A stretch of DNA of 10,550 nucleotides from Haloferacaceae archaeon (GTDB taxonomy: Archaea; Halobacteriota; Halobacteria; Halobacteriales; Haloferacaceae). Of this stretch, positions 1 to 7,379 are shown one piece after another; positions within the stretch are counted from its first letter, which is position 1, and each line of letters opens with the position of its first letter. The notes below the pieces were generated by a model. The model was not told where the DNA came from, did no database searches, and saw only the letters and a program-made list of their open reading frames with translations. The position numbers and the translations under genes were made by a program. The stretch spans positions 1 through 10,550 of the forward strand of contig JAQCMZ010000360.1 of NCBI GenBank assembly GCA_028274825.1, in the 5' to 3' direction.

Positions 1-566
1 GTGTTTTCTACTGACTCTGCCCAGTCGCGCATCGTCTCAGAGATGGCCTCTTTCAGAGTCCCCCGACCCGCAGTGACCGGTGTGATCTCGGCACCGTTGG
101 TTTTCATTCGGAAGACGTTGGGGCGCTGACGGTTGATGTCGGTTTCTCCCATGTAGATCTCACAGGGCATCCCGAGGTGCGCTGCCGCCATCGCAGTGGC
201 TGTCCCGTGTTGACCGGCTCCGGTTTCAGCGATATTTCGCTCTTTCCCCATGTACCTGGCCTGAAGAACCTGCCCGAGGGCGTTGTTCAGTTTGTGTGCG
301 CCGCCGTGTAACAGGTCTTCGCGCTTGAGATACACCTCTCGATCATAGCGGTCAGACAGGTGATCAGCCCGCCCCAGCGGTGTCGGCCGGCCGCCGAAGT
401 CACGCAGTCGCTCCCGGAACTCGTCCATGAATCCATCCTCATTGTCGAGCACGTATCGATGGTACGCGTCATCGAGTTCCTCGATTGCCGGCATCAGTGC
501 CTCCGGCACGTATTGGCCACCATACTCCCCGAACTTTCCGTCTTCTCGTGATTCCATCTTACTCAT
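1..566 (-). CDS. trpB: Tryptophan synthase beta chain, 3' end cut by the window edge
   Basis: TrpB condenses indole with L-serine, using pyridoxal phosphate, in the last step of tryptophan synthesis; it acts in the cytoplasm with TrpA. The first 188 residues are visible. The N-terminus has the family signature [10 protein letters not shown] (residues 13-22). The PLP-lysine motif [15 protein letters not shown] (81-95) puts the Schiff-base lysine at K92. The motif AETGAGQHG (113-121) carries the catalytic glutamate E114 and is followed by a typical YMGETD stretch. The ATG overlaps the TGA of trpC by four bases (ATGA), so translation is probably coupled and the gene belongs to the trpC operon. 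A second ATG three codons in is possible but would break the overlap. trpA is expected next, beyond the left edge, from the usual haloarchaeal trpCBA order; that part is inference. No defect is seen in the visible portion. Confidence 0.97.
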   Translation of the reverse strand, partial: MSKMESREDGKFGEYGGQYVPEALMPAIEELDDAYHRYVLDNEDGFMDEFRERLRDFGGRPTPLGRADHLSDRYDREVYLKREDLLHGGAHKLNNALGQVLQARYMGKERNIAETGAGQHGTATAMAAAHLGMPCEIYMGETDINRQRPNVFRMKTNGAEITPVTAGRGTLKEAISETMRDWAESVEN

Positions 567-1333
567 GTTGTCTGCTCCGTGGTAACGAACTGTCGTGTGT
601 TTTCTACGACGTCTCCACTCATAATAGCACTCCCGATCAAAAGCGCGTTGGCGCCGGCACCGCGCAGCTGTCTCACATCGTCTCGCTCAGAGACACCGCT
701 CTCTCCGATCAATATCGCATCACCAGGCGCGGCCGGCGCCACCTCGCCAAACGTAGCTAAATCGACCTCTAATTGCGCCAAATCCCGATTGTTCACGCCA
801 ATAAACGTGGCGCCAGCCTCCACGGCTTGCTTGAGTTCTGCTCGAGTATGGACCTCGACCAGAACTTGGAATCCCCGGTCGCGGGCAGCCTCTACCAACA
901 CAGCGAGATTATCTACGAATCGTGCGATCAGTAACACTACGTCTGCAGTCACCGTGTCTAGCTGATTTTCTCGCAACAGGAAGTCTTTCCGAAGAACGGG
1001 GACGTCGACAGCCTCTCGAATCCGGGTCAGCGTCGCCGTATCGCCACCAAAGTGATCGGGCTCGGTTAGAACCGACAGGGCAGCAGCCCCCCCAGTGACC
1101 ATTCCCCGCGCCAACTCGACAGGATCATCCTCACGGACCCCATCTGTCGTCGGGCTCGTCGGCTTGATCTCTGCGATAACCGGCACGCGTCCGCTGGCCT
1201 CGGCTGTTTTGAACGCCTCTGTTAGCGATCGGGGGTCAACTGTGATCCGCTCGCCGTCGCCTCGAGCCCCTCGCTGCCGAGCAGCCTCTAGGATCGACTC
1301 GACTGCGGGTGCCATACCGTTTCTATCCCTCAT
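563..1333 (-). CDS. trpC: Indole-3-glycerol-phosphate synthase
   Basis: TrpC closes the ring of CdRP to make indole-3-glycerol phosphate in tryptophan synthesis. It is a single-domain (beta/alpha)8 barrel of normal length (256 residues from this start, 250 from the alternative ATG at 1315). Numbering from the 1315 Met, the landmarks are AEIKPTSP (48-55, with E49 and K51), LRKDFLL (108-114, catalytic K110), LVEVH (152-156, E154), GVNNRDL (173-179), IGESG (203-207) and the C-terminal phosphate loop LIGSAI. All catalytic positions are present. I chose 1333 because a TATA-like element lies about 29 bases upstream, which fits a leaderless transcript. The open frame continues upstream to 1702, but that stretch is basic, overlaps the divergent gene and is not TrpC-like. 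First gene of the operon, overlapping trpB by 4 bases. Four TGTAC boxes in front of it suggest tryptophan-responsive repression. Confidence 0.95.
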   Translation of the reverse strand: MRDRNGMAPAVESILEAARQRGARGDGERITVDPRSLTEAFKTAEASGRVPVIAEIKPTSPTTDGVREDDPVELARGMVTGGAAALSVLTEPDHFGGDTATLTRIREAVDVPVLRKDFLLRENQLDTVTADVVLLIARFVDNLAVLVEAARDRGFQVLVEVHTRAELKQAVEAGATFIGVNNRDLAQLEVDLATFGEVAPAAPGDAILIGESGVSERDDVRQLRGAGANALLIGSAIMSGDVVENTRQFVTTEQTT

Positions 1334-1336
1334 TAC

Positions 1337-1377
1337 TGTACACTGATGTACTCTTCTGTACATAAGAGTTGTGTACT
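1337..1377 (-). promoter_or_regulatory. Phased TGTAC repeat array before trpC (TRP-box-like operator)
   Basis: The hexamers TGTACA (1337-1342), TGTACT (1347-1352), TGTACA (1357-1362) and TGTACT (1372-1377) lie in the same orientation with start-to-start spacings of 10, 10 and 15 bases, that is 1, 1 and about 1.5 helical turns. They fill the space from 4 to 44 bases before the trpC ATG and overlap its probable TATA element. In Methanothermobacter the regulator TrpY represses the trp operon through TRP boxes with consensus TGTACA; the match here is exact in two of four copies. That a TrpY-like or other regulator binds here is inference. Confidence 0.65.
1359..1366 (-). promoter_or_regulatory. 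TATA-like element of the trpC operon
   Basis: On the minus strand this reads CTTATGTA, centred about 29 bases before the trpC ATG at 1333, the position expected for a leaderless archaeal transcript. It overlaps the third TGTAC box, so a protein bound there would exclude TBP/TFB. Weak as a TATA consensus; support is mainly from its position. Confidence 0.45.
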
Positions 1378-1484
1378 CGATGATGGCTGGTCCAGCAGCG
1401 CAGGAAACTGGCACTATCTCACCCACCACACCGCACCACACCGGACCGACAGCGGTTAGTCCGCGGCGGTCGAAGGAAGCTCGT

Positions 1485-1952
1485 ATGGGAGAGTTCACTG
1501 GCGCCTCGGGACTGTACGCCCGACAGTTTGCCGCACTCGACCGGGCTGTCGAACTGGGCTTCGCCAGCGGCCGTTTGATTGCAGTCTCGTTCGTCGACGA
1601 CCCCGCGGTTGATGCCGGAGAAACCCACCTCTTACTCGACCGTATTGGTGAGTATCTATCCGGTGCTGAGGAACCGTTCGAGGATGTTGACGTTGCTCTC
1701 ACCCTCGGCGCGGACGAGCGGAAAGCACTGGAGTCGGTCCGACAGGTACCGTACGGTGAGAACGCCTCAGTGAGTCAAGTCGTCCGCATGGCGGCTCGCG
1801 ATCCAAACGACGCCGATGATGTCGCCGCCGTGAAGCAGGCGATCGGACAGAACCCGACACCGCTGGTTATCCCTGACCATCGGGTTCAGGGGGCTGACGG
1901 CGCGACGCCTCCGGCTGTCCGCAAGACCCTTCGAGATCTCGAGGGGATTTGA
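1485..1952 (+). CDS. Alkylguanine-DNA-alkyltransferase-fold (MGMT/ATL-like) protein lacking the acceptor cysteine
   Basis: A 155-residue acidic protein whose C-terminal half matches the DNA-binding domain of O6-alkylguanine-DNA alkyltransferases: [15 protein letters not shown] (86-100) corresponds to the family's VPxGxxxSYxxLA, and [14 protein letters not shown] (121-134) to the active-site segment RxNPxPxxIPCHRV. The acceptor cysteine is Asp (D131). The arginine-finger position is Gly (G121), and the base-flipping tyrosine position appears to be Val. Suicide alkyl transfer is therefore not expected. It could be a DNA-lesion sensor like the ATL proteins, which have Trp at this position, or a protein with a new role. 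The ATG at 1485 starts the first family-like sequence; the frame is open upstream to 1371 but that part is low complexity. The gene is divergent from trpC, with about 150 bases between starts, and no strong TATA element is seen. Confidence 0.8.
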   Translation: MGEFTGASGLYARQFAALDRAVELGFASGRLIAVSFVDDPAVDAGETHLLLDRIGEYLSGAEEPFEDVDVALTLGADERKALESVRQVPYGENASVSQVVRMAARDPNDADDVAAVKQAIGQNPTPLVIPDHRVQGADGATPPAVRKTLRDLEGI

Positions 1953-1958
1953 GTTGAA

Positions 1959-1985
1959 CTGGCCTCGACTGCGGAGAGTCGCCAG
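1959..1985 (+). terminator. Bulged hairpin just after the MGMT-like gene
   Basis: CTGG and CGACT on the left pair with AGTCG and CCAG on the right, with a 3-base bulge (CCT) and a GCGGAG loop, starting 6 bases after the stop codon. No T-tract follows, so a terminator role is weakly supported. Confidence 0.25.
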
Positions 1986-2225
1986 CCACATGATTGTGGT
2001 CGTATCCCGGTGGTCGCGCTGAAGTTCTGACTTTGAATTCGATATCGATTACTGGAATTGTCACGCTGTGTCGAATTGCGCGTGAAGATGTGTCTGTTCC
2101 GGGCTCTTGAGCAGAACCACTCATGCCCAGAACTGGCCTCAGGTAGCGAGATATCTCAGACGAGACCTGTCCCAAAATCCATCTAGGATTCAGGAGCTGC
2201 CCGTCAGATGTTCCGCCTCAGCAAC

Positions 2226-2245
2226 CAGCAGCTGTCGGGCTGCTG
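2226..2245. terminator. Perfect 7-bp hairpin downstream of the CPBP protease gene
   Basis: CAGCAGC and GCTGCTG form a perfect 7-bp stem around the loop TGTCGG. It lies about 40 bases past the stop of the minus-strand protease gene, in a convergent region. No T-run follows on either strand, so a role in termination or transcript stability is only possible. Confidence 0.3.
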
Positions 2246-2285
2246 TCTCGGGTGTGTGATCGGCAGGACTCAACGGGAGAGCGAT

Positions 2286-3386
2286 TTAGCTAGCAGCCTC
2301 CCGAACGCCGAACTCTAATACATTCACAACATAGTGAGCGATAACGACGACCGTCAGGCTTCCAGAGATGATAAATACAGATGCGAGGCCGAATCCCAGT
2401 AGTCCGGTAACGACGATCCCAGTCCGACCCTGGGCTCCGTGGCCAAGGCCAAACGCTACTGACGACCCTGCGGCCAGTATCCACGGTGAGATGTCGAATC
2501 CTCCTGCGAGGGCGCCAATCAGTGCTCCGCGGAATAGCATTTCTTCGAAGACCGCAATCACCGGGAGAACTACCACTAGCAGAATCACCCACCTACCTGT
2601 GGTGTCGGGCGCTAACGCCTCACGAAGGTCCGTTGACGGAGTCACACCCACTCTCGTGGCGGCAGCGGCTGCGATTTCATTCCCCGCGGAAAAGACGATA
2701 CCGGTCACGAGCCCGATCCCGACAGTCTCTGCGGCAATCGCGCTGATGTCGATACCGAGCGCCATTACCGGAACGTCGGTCATCCAGACGGCGATCCCCA
2801 GAACCACGAGTAACAGCCCCTGCGAGACAACGACAGTCGCGTAAAGCTCACGCGTAGTCAGATATGGTTCACTCTCAGATTCGGATTCGGCCTCGTGACC
2901 AGGCTCTCCTGTCTCAGCCGGGGTTGCGCTCGCGCCCTGTGTTGCGCTCGGCCGGTCCTCGGGATCATCTGCGCTTTGCCCTGGCTGAACGGTCGGTGTG
3001 TCTGGAATCTGTCTTCTCGTCTGTGTGGACGACTGGACGAGATTGGCCACATCGTCTGATGTCTCCGGAGTTTTCTGACTCGGTGACCGGCTGATTCTCG
3101 TGAACTGATCTCGACCTTCCCGATGCTCGGTCGAGTCATTTGAGTCACAAACGACTCCACTGTCAGAATCTCCGCGTTCCTCCGTTCTATCGACTGTGGA
3201 AGTGAAAGCAGAGTCGTCGGTCGAACGAGTGTCATCGCCTGGAGAGGTTCCCCCGGAGATTCCCGGCTCGGAGCGGTCGGTAACCACAGTCGCACGCTCC
3301 AGTGTTCGGCGTGAAACCCGAGTAAAAAAGAGTAACACAGCGACGAAAACGCCGACAAAGGCGGCGAACGTCGCCCAGGCAGGCAT
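2286..3386 (-). CDS. CPBP-family intramembrane glutamic endopeptidase (CAAX protease-like)
   Basis: A membrane protein of 366 residues. It has an N-terminal membrane segment (about 4-22), a long Ser/Asp/Glu/Thr-rich, probably disordered linker (about 35-175), and a C-terminal multi-pass CPBP (Rce1/Abi) domain from about 180. The three catalytic motifs are present: EEMLFR (E281, E282, R286), FGLGH (F312, H316) and HYVVN (H351, N355). The family cleaves substrates within or near the membrane; archaeal members rarely have known substrates, and prenyl-CAAX processing is not implied. The ATG directly follows the lonB stop codon with no base between, so it is almost certainly in the lonB operon and translationally coupled. 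The linker, about 140 residues long, between the first helix and the catalytic domain is unusual for the family and may reach out of the membrane plane. Confidence 0.9.
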   Translation of the reverse strand: MPAWATFAAFVGVFVAVLLFFTRVSRRTLERATVVTDRSEPGISGGTSPGDDTRSTDDSAFTSTVDRTEERGDSDSGVVCDSNDSTEHREGRDQFTRISRSPSQKTPETSDDVANLVQSSTQTRRQIPDTPTVQPGQSADDPEDRPSATQGASATPAETGEPGHEAESESESEPYLTTRELYATVVVSQGLLLVVLGIAVWMTDVPVMALGIDISAIAAETVGIGLVTGIVFSAGNEIAAAAATRVGVTPSTDLREALAPDTTGRWVILLVVVLPVIAVFEEMLFRGALIGALAGGFDISPWILAAGSSVAFGLGHGAQGRTGIVVTGLLGFGLASVFIISGSLTVVVIAHYVVNVLEFGVREAAS

Positions 3387-5693
3387 CTACTGCGGGCTCG
3401 GACCGCCGGACGAGGCGCCAGCCACGCCACCACTCCCTTGCTGACCCTCAGAGAGGGCGGACCCAGTAATCGACTTGAGTCGGTCGACTAGTGAGTCTTT
3501 CTCAGGTTCACCCTCGAGCGCAATCTCGAGCACTTCACTGATATGCGAGACCGGGATGACCTCGATCATCTCCTCGTATTCGTCTTCGATCATCACGTCC
3601 TGTTCGTTCGCCTTCGGGATGATGACACGCTTACAGCCGGCCTTCGCGGCTGCCTCGATTTTGTGGGTGACGCCCCCGACTGGGAGGACATCGCCCCGAA
3701 CAGACAGCGATCCCGTCATCGCCATGGCTTGATCGACGCCGACATCTTCCAACGCCGAGATCACTGCCGTGGCGACCGTAATCGATGCGGAGTCGCCATC
3801 CACACCTTGCTGGCCTGTCTGGACGAACTGGATGTGAATGTCTTTTTCAGTGATGTTCTCGTCAGAGAATTTCTTGATGATCGCGGAGACATTCTGCACC
3901 GACTCCTCGGCCATCTCCTTCAGTTGACCAGTTGCAATCACCTGTCCGGGCCCCTGGGAAGGAGTGATCTCTGCCATGACAGGCAGCATGATCCCGGAGT
4001 CTTCACCCATAACCGCGAGACCGTTGACCCGGCCAACCACGTGTCCGTCGGCCACTTGGAGTTCGTAGTCTTTCCGGCGCTCGATGTAATCGTCAGCGAG
4101 CTGTTGTTCGATCGACCGCGACCGGCCCTTCGCCTGGAGCACATGTTCGCGGCTGGTGTAGTCGGCACCCTCGCCGCGAGCGATATCGCCGGCGACTCGG
4201 ACAAGCCCGCCGAGATTCCGGAACAAAAGCGTGAGGTGGCCTTTCCGCCCGGACCGCCGCTTGGCCTCGAGAATTAGCTCCTCGATCGCTTCGGCGGTAA
4301 ACTCCGGCAATCGACCGTCGTTCGACACTTCCTGAGCGACGAAGCGCGCGTACTTTCGGCGCATCTCCGGGGTGTCCTCGATGGTGTCGTCCATGTAGAC
4401 TTCGTACCCGTAGCCTTTAATCCGGGACCGAAGTGCAGGATGCATGTTTTCCATCGCGTCGAGATTTCCAGCAGCAATCATCACGAAGTCTGTCGGGACT
4501 GCTTCCGTCTGGACCATCGCTCCAGATGAACGCTCTGACTGGCCGGTAATCGAGAATTCGCCCTCCTGGATCGCGGTCATCAGTTTCTGCTGTGACCGGA
4601 TATCGAGGGTGTTGATCTCGTCGACGTACAGCACACCTTTGTTGGACTTGTGGATGGCGCCGGCTTCGACTCGATCGTGAGACGGCGTCTCCATGCCACC
4701 CGACTGGAACGGGTCGTGTCGGACATCGCCCAGCAGCGCCCCTGCGTGGGCGCCGGTCGCGTCTCGGAACGGAGCCGTCGTTGTGTCGGCGTTGTTCACC
4801 AGCAGGTTCGGCACCATCGCGTCCGATCCCCGAGAGGCGTACTTGAACGCCAAGTATACGATCCCGGCTGCGAGGATTCCGAGAAGGATCTGCCCGGCTA
4901 TAATCAGCGCGTATCCAAGCACGACTGCGATGATGATCCACATGAGGAACGACCGCATCTGATTCCGCTTGCGAGCTTCCTCTTTGTGGGCTTCGACTAT
5001 CTGTTCGCCTTTCCCGGCCGGAACTGTCCGGACTTTCGGTTTATTACCGTCGTCAGGGTTGTGATATATCAGGACGTCTTGGAGTTCCTCTTTCGGGAGC
5101 AACTCTGACATCGCTTTCGCAAGCATCGACTTTCCAGTTCCGGGCGAGCCAATCATCATCACGTGACGCCGTTGTTTGGCCGCTTTGATGATCACATCGC
5201 GTGCGTGCTCTTGCCCGATGACTTGATCAACGAGTCGGTCGGGGATGCTGATATCCTCGGTTGAATCGATTTTCAACCCACCGAGGAGGTCGTCCTCGTC
5301 AGGATCGTCTTCGATTTCTGCCTCGTGGACTTCGACGGTACTCCCGAGTTCCTCGATATCGCCGAGGGTATCGCCCTCGCCCGAGCTATCGGTATCAGCG
5401 CCAAGACCGGCGTCGATAGCTGTGTCGGCCCCGTTATCCGGGGTGATTTTGTCTTCCCAGATATCGCTTCCGCCCTCTGGGTATGATTCTTCGTTTGTGG
5501 ATTCCGTCGTCTCGTCGTGCCTTTCAGGAGCCTCGGCGTGATCGGAGGGCTCCTCGTGGTCGGCCTCGCCGGCCGAGCGCTCGTGGTCCGGGTCACCGCC
5601 CGAGTGAGAATCCTCGCTGGACGCGTCGTCCCCGCTGTTACCGGCTGACTCCCGGGTTTGGGAACGATCGCTGTTGTCCTTATCGTTGCTCAT
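3387..5693 (-). CDS. lonB: Membrane-anchored ATP-dependent Lon protease (archaeal LonB type)
   Basis: LonB unfolds and degrades cytoplasmic and membrane proteins at the inner face of the membrane; in Haloferax volcanii it is essential and controls carotenoid-enzyme turnover. The 768-residue protein has an acidic disordered N-terminus (1-135), an AAA+ domain with Walker A GSPGTGKS (182-189) and Walker B GVLYVDE (353-359), and two closely spaced membrane helices (about 249-283) inserted in the AAA+ domain, the archaeal LonB hallmark. The C-terminal S16 protease domain carries the catalytic dyad S635 (in DGDSAS) and K678 (in GVTHK), 43 residues apart as in other Lon enzymes. The tail is Gly/Ser-rich. 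I chose the ATG at 5693 because a BRE/TATA-like element lies at 5735-5744; an upstream in-frame ATG at 5753 precedes that element. The CPBP protease gene follows immediately. Confidence 0.96.
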   Translation of the reverse strand: MSNDKDNSDRSQTRESAGNSGDDASSEDSHSGGDPDHERSAGEADHEEPSDHAEAPERHDETTESTNEESYPEGGSDIWEDKITPDNGADTAIDAGLGADTDSSGEGDTLGDIEELGSTVEVHEAEIEDDPDEDDLLGGLKIDSTEDISIPDRLVDQVIGQEHARDVIIKAAKQRRHVMMIGSPGTGKSMLAKAMSELLPKEELQDVLIYHNPDDGNKPKVRTVPAGKGEQIVEAHKEEARKRNQMRSFLMWIIIAVVLGYALIIAGQILLGILAAGIVYLAFKYASRGSDAMVPNLLVNNADTTTAPFRDATGAHAGALLGDVRHDPFQSGGMETPSHDRVEAGAIHKSNKGVLYVDEINTLDIRSQQKLMTAIQEGEFSITGQSERSSGAMVQTEAVPTDFVMIAAGNLDAMENMHPALRSRIKGYGYEVYMDDTIEDTPEMRRKYARFVAQEVSNDGRLPEFTAEAIEELILEAKRRSGRKGHLTLLFRNLGGLVRVAGDIARGEGADYTSREHVLQAKGRSRSIEQQLADDYIERRKDYELQVADGHVVGRVNGLAVMGEDSGIMLPVMAEITPSQGPGQVIATGQLKEMAEESVQNVSAIIKKFSDENITEKDIHIQFVQTGQQGVDGDSASITVATAVISALEDVGVDQAMAMTGSLSVRGDVLPVGGVTHKIEAAAKAGCKRVIIPKANEQDVMIEDEYEEMIEVIPVSHISEVLEIALEGEPEKDSLVDRLKSITGSALSEGQQGSGGVAGASSGGPSPQ

Positions 5694-5734
5694 AGAATCG
5701 ATTATCGCTGTAGTGTAGGAAGGTTTGATTACTG

Positions 5735-5744
5735 ATATACTTTC
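5735..5744 (-). promoter_or_regulatory. lonB promoter (BRE/TATA)
   Basis: The minus strand reads GAAAGTATAT, a purine-rich BRE followed by a TATA-like stretch. It ends 42 bases before the chosen lonB ATG, predicting a leader of roughly 20 bases. No Shine-Dalgarno sequence is seen before the start. Confidence 0.55.
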
Positions 5745-5832
5745 TCCTGACATCTGTTGAGGACCCCCTGTCGAATCCCCGGGACTTAGCCGTTCTCAGC
5801 CTGATTGACCGACTGCGTTCAACCTCGTCGGC

Positions 5833-5839
5833 TTTATAA
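5833..5839 (+). promoter_or_regulatory. nadM promoter TATA box
   Basis: TTTATAA is centred 28 bases before the nadM ATG, a near-perfect archaeal TATA element at the distance expected for a leaderless transcript. It lies in the 170-base divergent space shared with lonB. Confidence 0.8.
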
Positions 5840-5863
5840 CTGGTGCAAAAATACTGTTGTGAT

Positions 5864-6424
5864 ATGCGGGGGTTCTATATTGGCCGATTCCAGCCGTATC
5901 ACAACGGCCACCATCACATGGTTGAAGAGATCGTCGGTGAAGTCGACGAACTCGTGTTGGGGATCGGCAGCGCGGGCGACTCCCACACGGCTCGGAACCC
6001 GTTCACCGCCGGCGAACGGTTGATGATGGTCACCAAATCGCTCCAGGAATTCGACGTGACCAGTTACGTCGTCCCGATCGAAGATATCAATCGGAACTCG
6101 GTGTGGGTGTCTCACGTCAAGAGCATGTCTCCAGCGTTCGATGTCGCGTATTCTAATAACCCGTTGGTCGTCCGATTGTTCACTGAGGCTGGTGTGGAGG
6201 TTCGTCAGTCTCCAATGTTTCGCCGGGAGGTGTTAGAGGGGACAGAACTCCGCGAACGAATCATTCACGATCGCTCATGGAGGCAACTCGTTCCCGGACC
6301 TGTAGCGGAAGTGATTAACGAGATTGATGGGGTTGAGCGAATCCAGCAGATTGCAGATACGGACGCAAACGGGAGCGACACCATTCCAGAGTCCTCTGAG
6401 AATGTGAGCGATATCGAGAATTGA
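5864..6424 (+). CDS. nadM: Nicotinamide-nucleotide adenylyltransferase (archaeal type)
   Basis: This enzyme joins NMN (or nicotinate mononucleotide) with ATP to make NAD (or its deamido form) in the cytoplasm. It has 186 residues, slightly longer than the usual archaeal enzyme of about 170-180. The nucleotidyltransferase signature GRFQPYHNGH (7-16) starts the protein, with the HxGH pair H13 and H16. The C-terminal substrate motif appears as EGTELR (125-130), corresponding to the family's SGTxIR. The last 20 or so residues form an acidic tail, as is common in haloarchaea. The ATG at 5864 is fixed by the motif beginning at residue 7 and by the TATA box 28 bases upstream. It is divergent from lonB and followed 124 bases later by the SAM hydrolase gene, which has its own promoter. 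Confidence 0.94.
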   Translation: MRGFYIGRFQPYHNGHHHMVEEIVGEVDELVLGIGSAGDSHTARNPFTAGERLMMVTKSLQEFDVTSYVVPIEDINRNSVWVSHVKSMSPAFDVAYSNNPLVVRLFTEAGVEVRQSPMFRREVLEGTELRERIIHDRSWRQLVPGPVAEVINEIDGVERIQQIADTDANGSDTIPESSENVSDIEN

Positions 6425-6518
6425 TCGCCTGTGGGATCACGCTCTACTCTGTCATTCGTGGAGTCAATCGACGAGGATCTGCTCCGGGTGAGTGATTTCT
6501 CCTGGTGTGGCCGCTTCG

Positions 6519-6525
6519 TTTTTTA
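6519..6525 (+). promoter_or_regulatory. SAM hydrolase promoter TATA box
   Basis: TTTTTTA is centred 27 bases before the ATG at 6549, again at the leaderless-transcript distance. Its presence between nadM and the SAM hydrolase gene argues that the latter is transcribed on its own, although read-through from nadM is possible. Confidence 0.65.
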
Positions 6526-6548
6526 CCCGTGACCTCCGGCCAGATTAC

Positions 6549-7379
6549 ATGATCACGCTTGCCAGCGATTTCCGAACACCGTACTCGGCCGCGATGCAGG
6601 GTGTCATTCACCGGGATTCAGATGCACGTGTCGTGGATATTGCACACGACCTCCCTTCCCACGATCCGCAGGCAGCTGCGTTCTGGCTTCGATTCGTCCT
6701 TCCCGAATATCCCCCGGCAGTCCACTGTGCAGTTGTTGACCCCGGCGTCGGGACCGACCGTGATGCGGTGGTGTTTCGGGCTGGCGGTCACGCAATCGTC
6801 GCACCCGACAACGGACTCGGCTTCCCGCCCGCCCGGGCACTCGCCTCTGGCAACCGGGCGAGTGACTCCCCGACGGATAGTGGTGACACCCGACGCGGTG
6901 ACGACACACCCGGCCCTGAGGGGGTTGAGGTGTATCGGGCGACGGCCACAGATCCTGCGTCATCGACATTTCACGGTCGAGATATCTTCGCACCGCTTGC
7001 TGCGGAGATTCATCACACTGGGATTGGTGAACTGGAGTCGATTGATCGGCTTGAGTTGGCTCCGGACCCCATAACACTCTCACTATCAGATGCGTCAATC
7101 AGCCGTGATGACGGTATCGTTGCCAAAGGGCAGATACGCGCAGTCGACGGGTTCGGGAACGTGATCACGAACATCCCCGGTGACGCGGTACCGACTCCCG
7201 ACCACGTCGAGGTGAACGGCGATCAAGTCCCATTCGGAGACACCTTTGCCACAGTTCGACCGGGGGAACGAATCGTCGTCGTCGGGAGCCACAGATATCT
7301 CGAGTGTGATGTGCGCGAGGGGAGCGGAAGCGAGGCGTTCAATCTCGATGTCTCAGATACCGTGATAATCGAGTTTTGA
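6549..7379 (+). CDS. SAM hydroxide adenosyltransferase (SAM hydrolase, DUF62 family)
   Basis: The family splits S-adenosylmethionine into adenosine and methionine with a water-derived hydroxide; its cellular purpose in archaea is unclear, perhaps limiting SAM or recycling adenosine. The protein has 276 residues. Residues matching the active site defined in the Pyrococcus enzyme are D64 and R71 in DPGVGTDR (64-71) and H142 in FHGRDIFAP (141-149), with PDNG at 86-89 and the C-terminal-domain signature DGFGNVITNI (200-209). A Ser/Asp/Gly-rich insertion (about 98-124) lengthens the D64-to-H142 spacing and looks like a haloarchaeal loop. The usual DFG near the N-terminus is DFR (7-9). I chose the ATG at 6549 because the fold begins with ITLASDF and a TATA box is 27 bases upstream; an in-frame ATG at 6492 adds unrelated sequence. 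Located just after nadM. Confidence 0.9.
   Translation: MITLASDFRTPYSAAMQGVIHRDSDARVVDIAHDLPSHDPQAAAFWLRFVLPEYPPAVHCAVVDPGVGTDRDAVVFRAGGHAIVAPDNGLGFPPARALASGNRASDSPTDSGDTRRGDDTPGPEGVEVYRATATDPASSTFHGRDIFAPLAAEIHHTGIGELESIDRLELAPDPITLSLSDASISRDDGIVAKGQIRAVDGFGNVITNIPGDAVPTPDHVEVNGDQVPFGDTFATVRPGERIVVVGSHRYLECDVREGSGSEAFNLDVSDTVIIEF

Larger units (their letters stand above)
1953..2285. other. Gene-free convergent intergenic region
   Basis: About 330 bases lie between the stops of the MGMT-like gene (+) and the CPBP protease gene (-). I see no convincing coding frame, tRNA or repeat. The stretch holds two imperfect or short hairpins, listed separately, near the respective gene ends; these are the likely places of transcript termination from both sides. 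Confidence 0.6.

Noticed and set aside
1371..1484. N-terminal extension of the MGMT-like protein
   Set aside because: Open frame but low-complexity Thr/Pro-rich product without family similarity. The upstream ATG overlaps the TGTAC array; the ATG at 1485 begins protein-like acidic sequence.
1334..1702. N-terminal extension of trpC on the minus strand
   Set aside because: The frame stays open, but the translation is Ser/Arg-rich, does not resemble TrpC, overlaps the divergent MGMT-like gene and would place the TATA-like element and TGTAC boxes inside the coding region.
1867..2175. Minus-strand open frame covering the end of the MGMT-like gene and the intergenic region
   Set aside because: Basic, Ser/Pro/Arg-rich product with no family features; half of it is antisense to a real gene.
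3543..4277. Long plus-strand open frame antisense to lonB
   Set aside because: It mirrors the codon pattern of lonB, has no recognisable domain, and lonB is unambiguous with all catalytic motifs.
4650..5108. Second plus-strand open frame antisense to lonB
   Set aside because: Arg/His/Val-rich shadow of the lonB AAA+ region with no domain or promoter.
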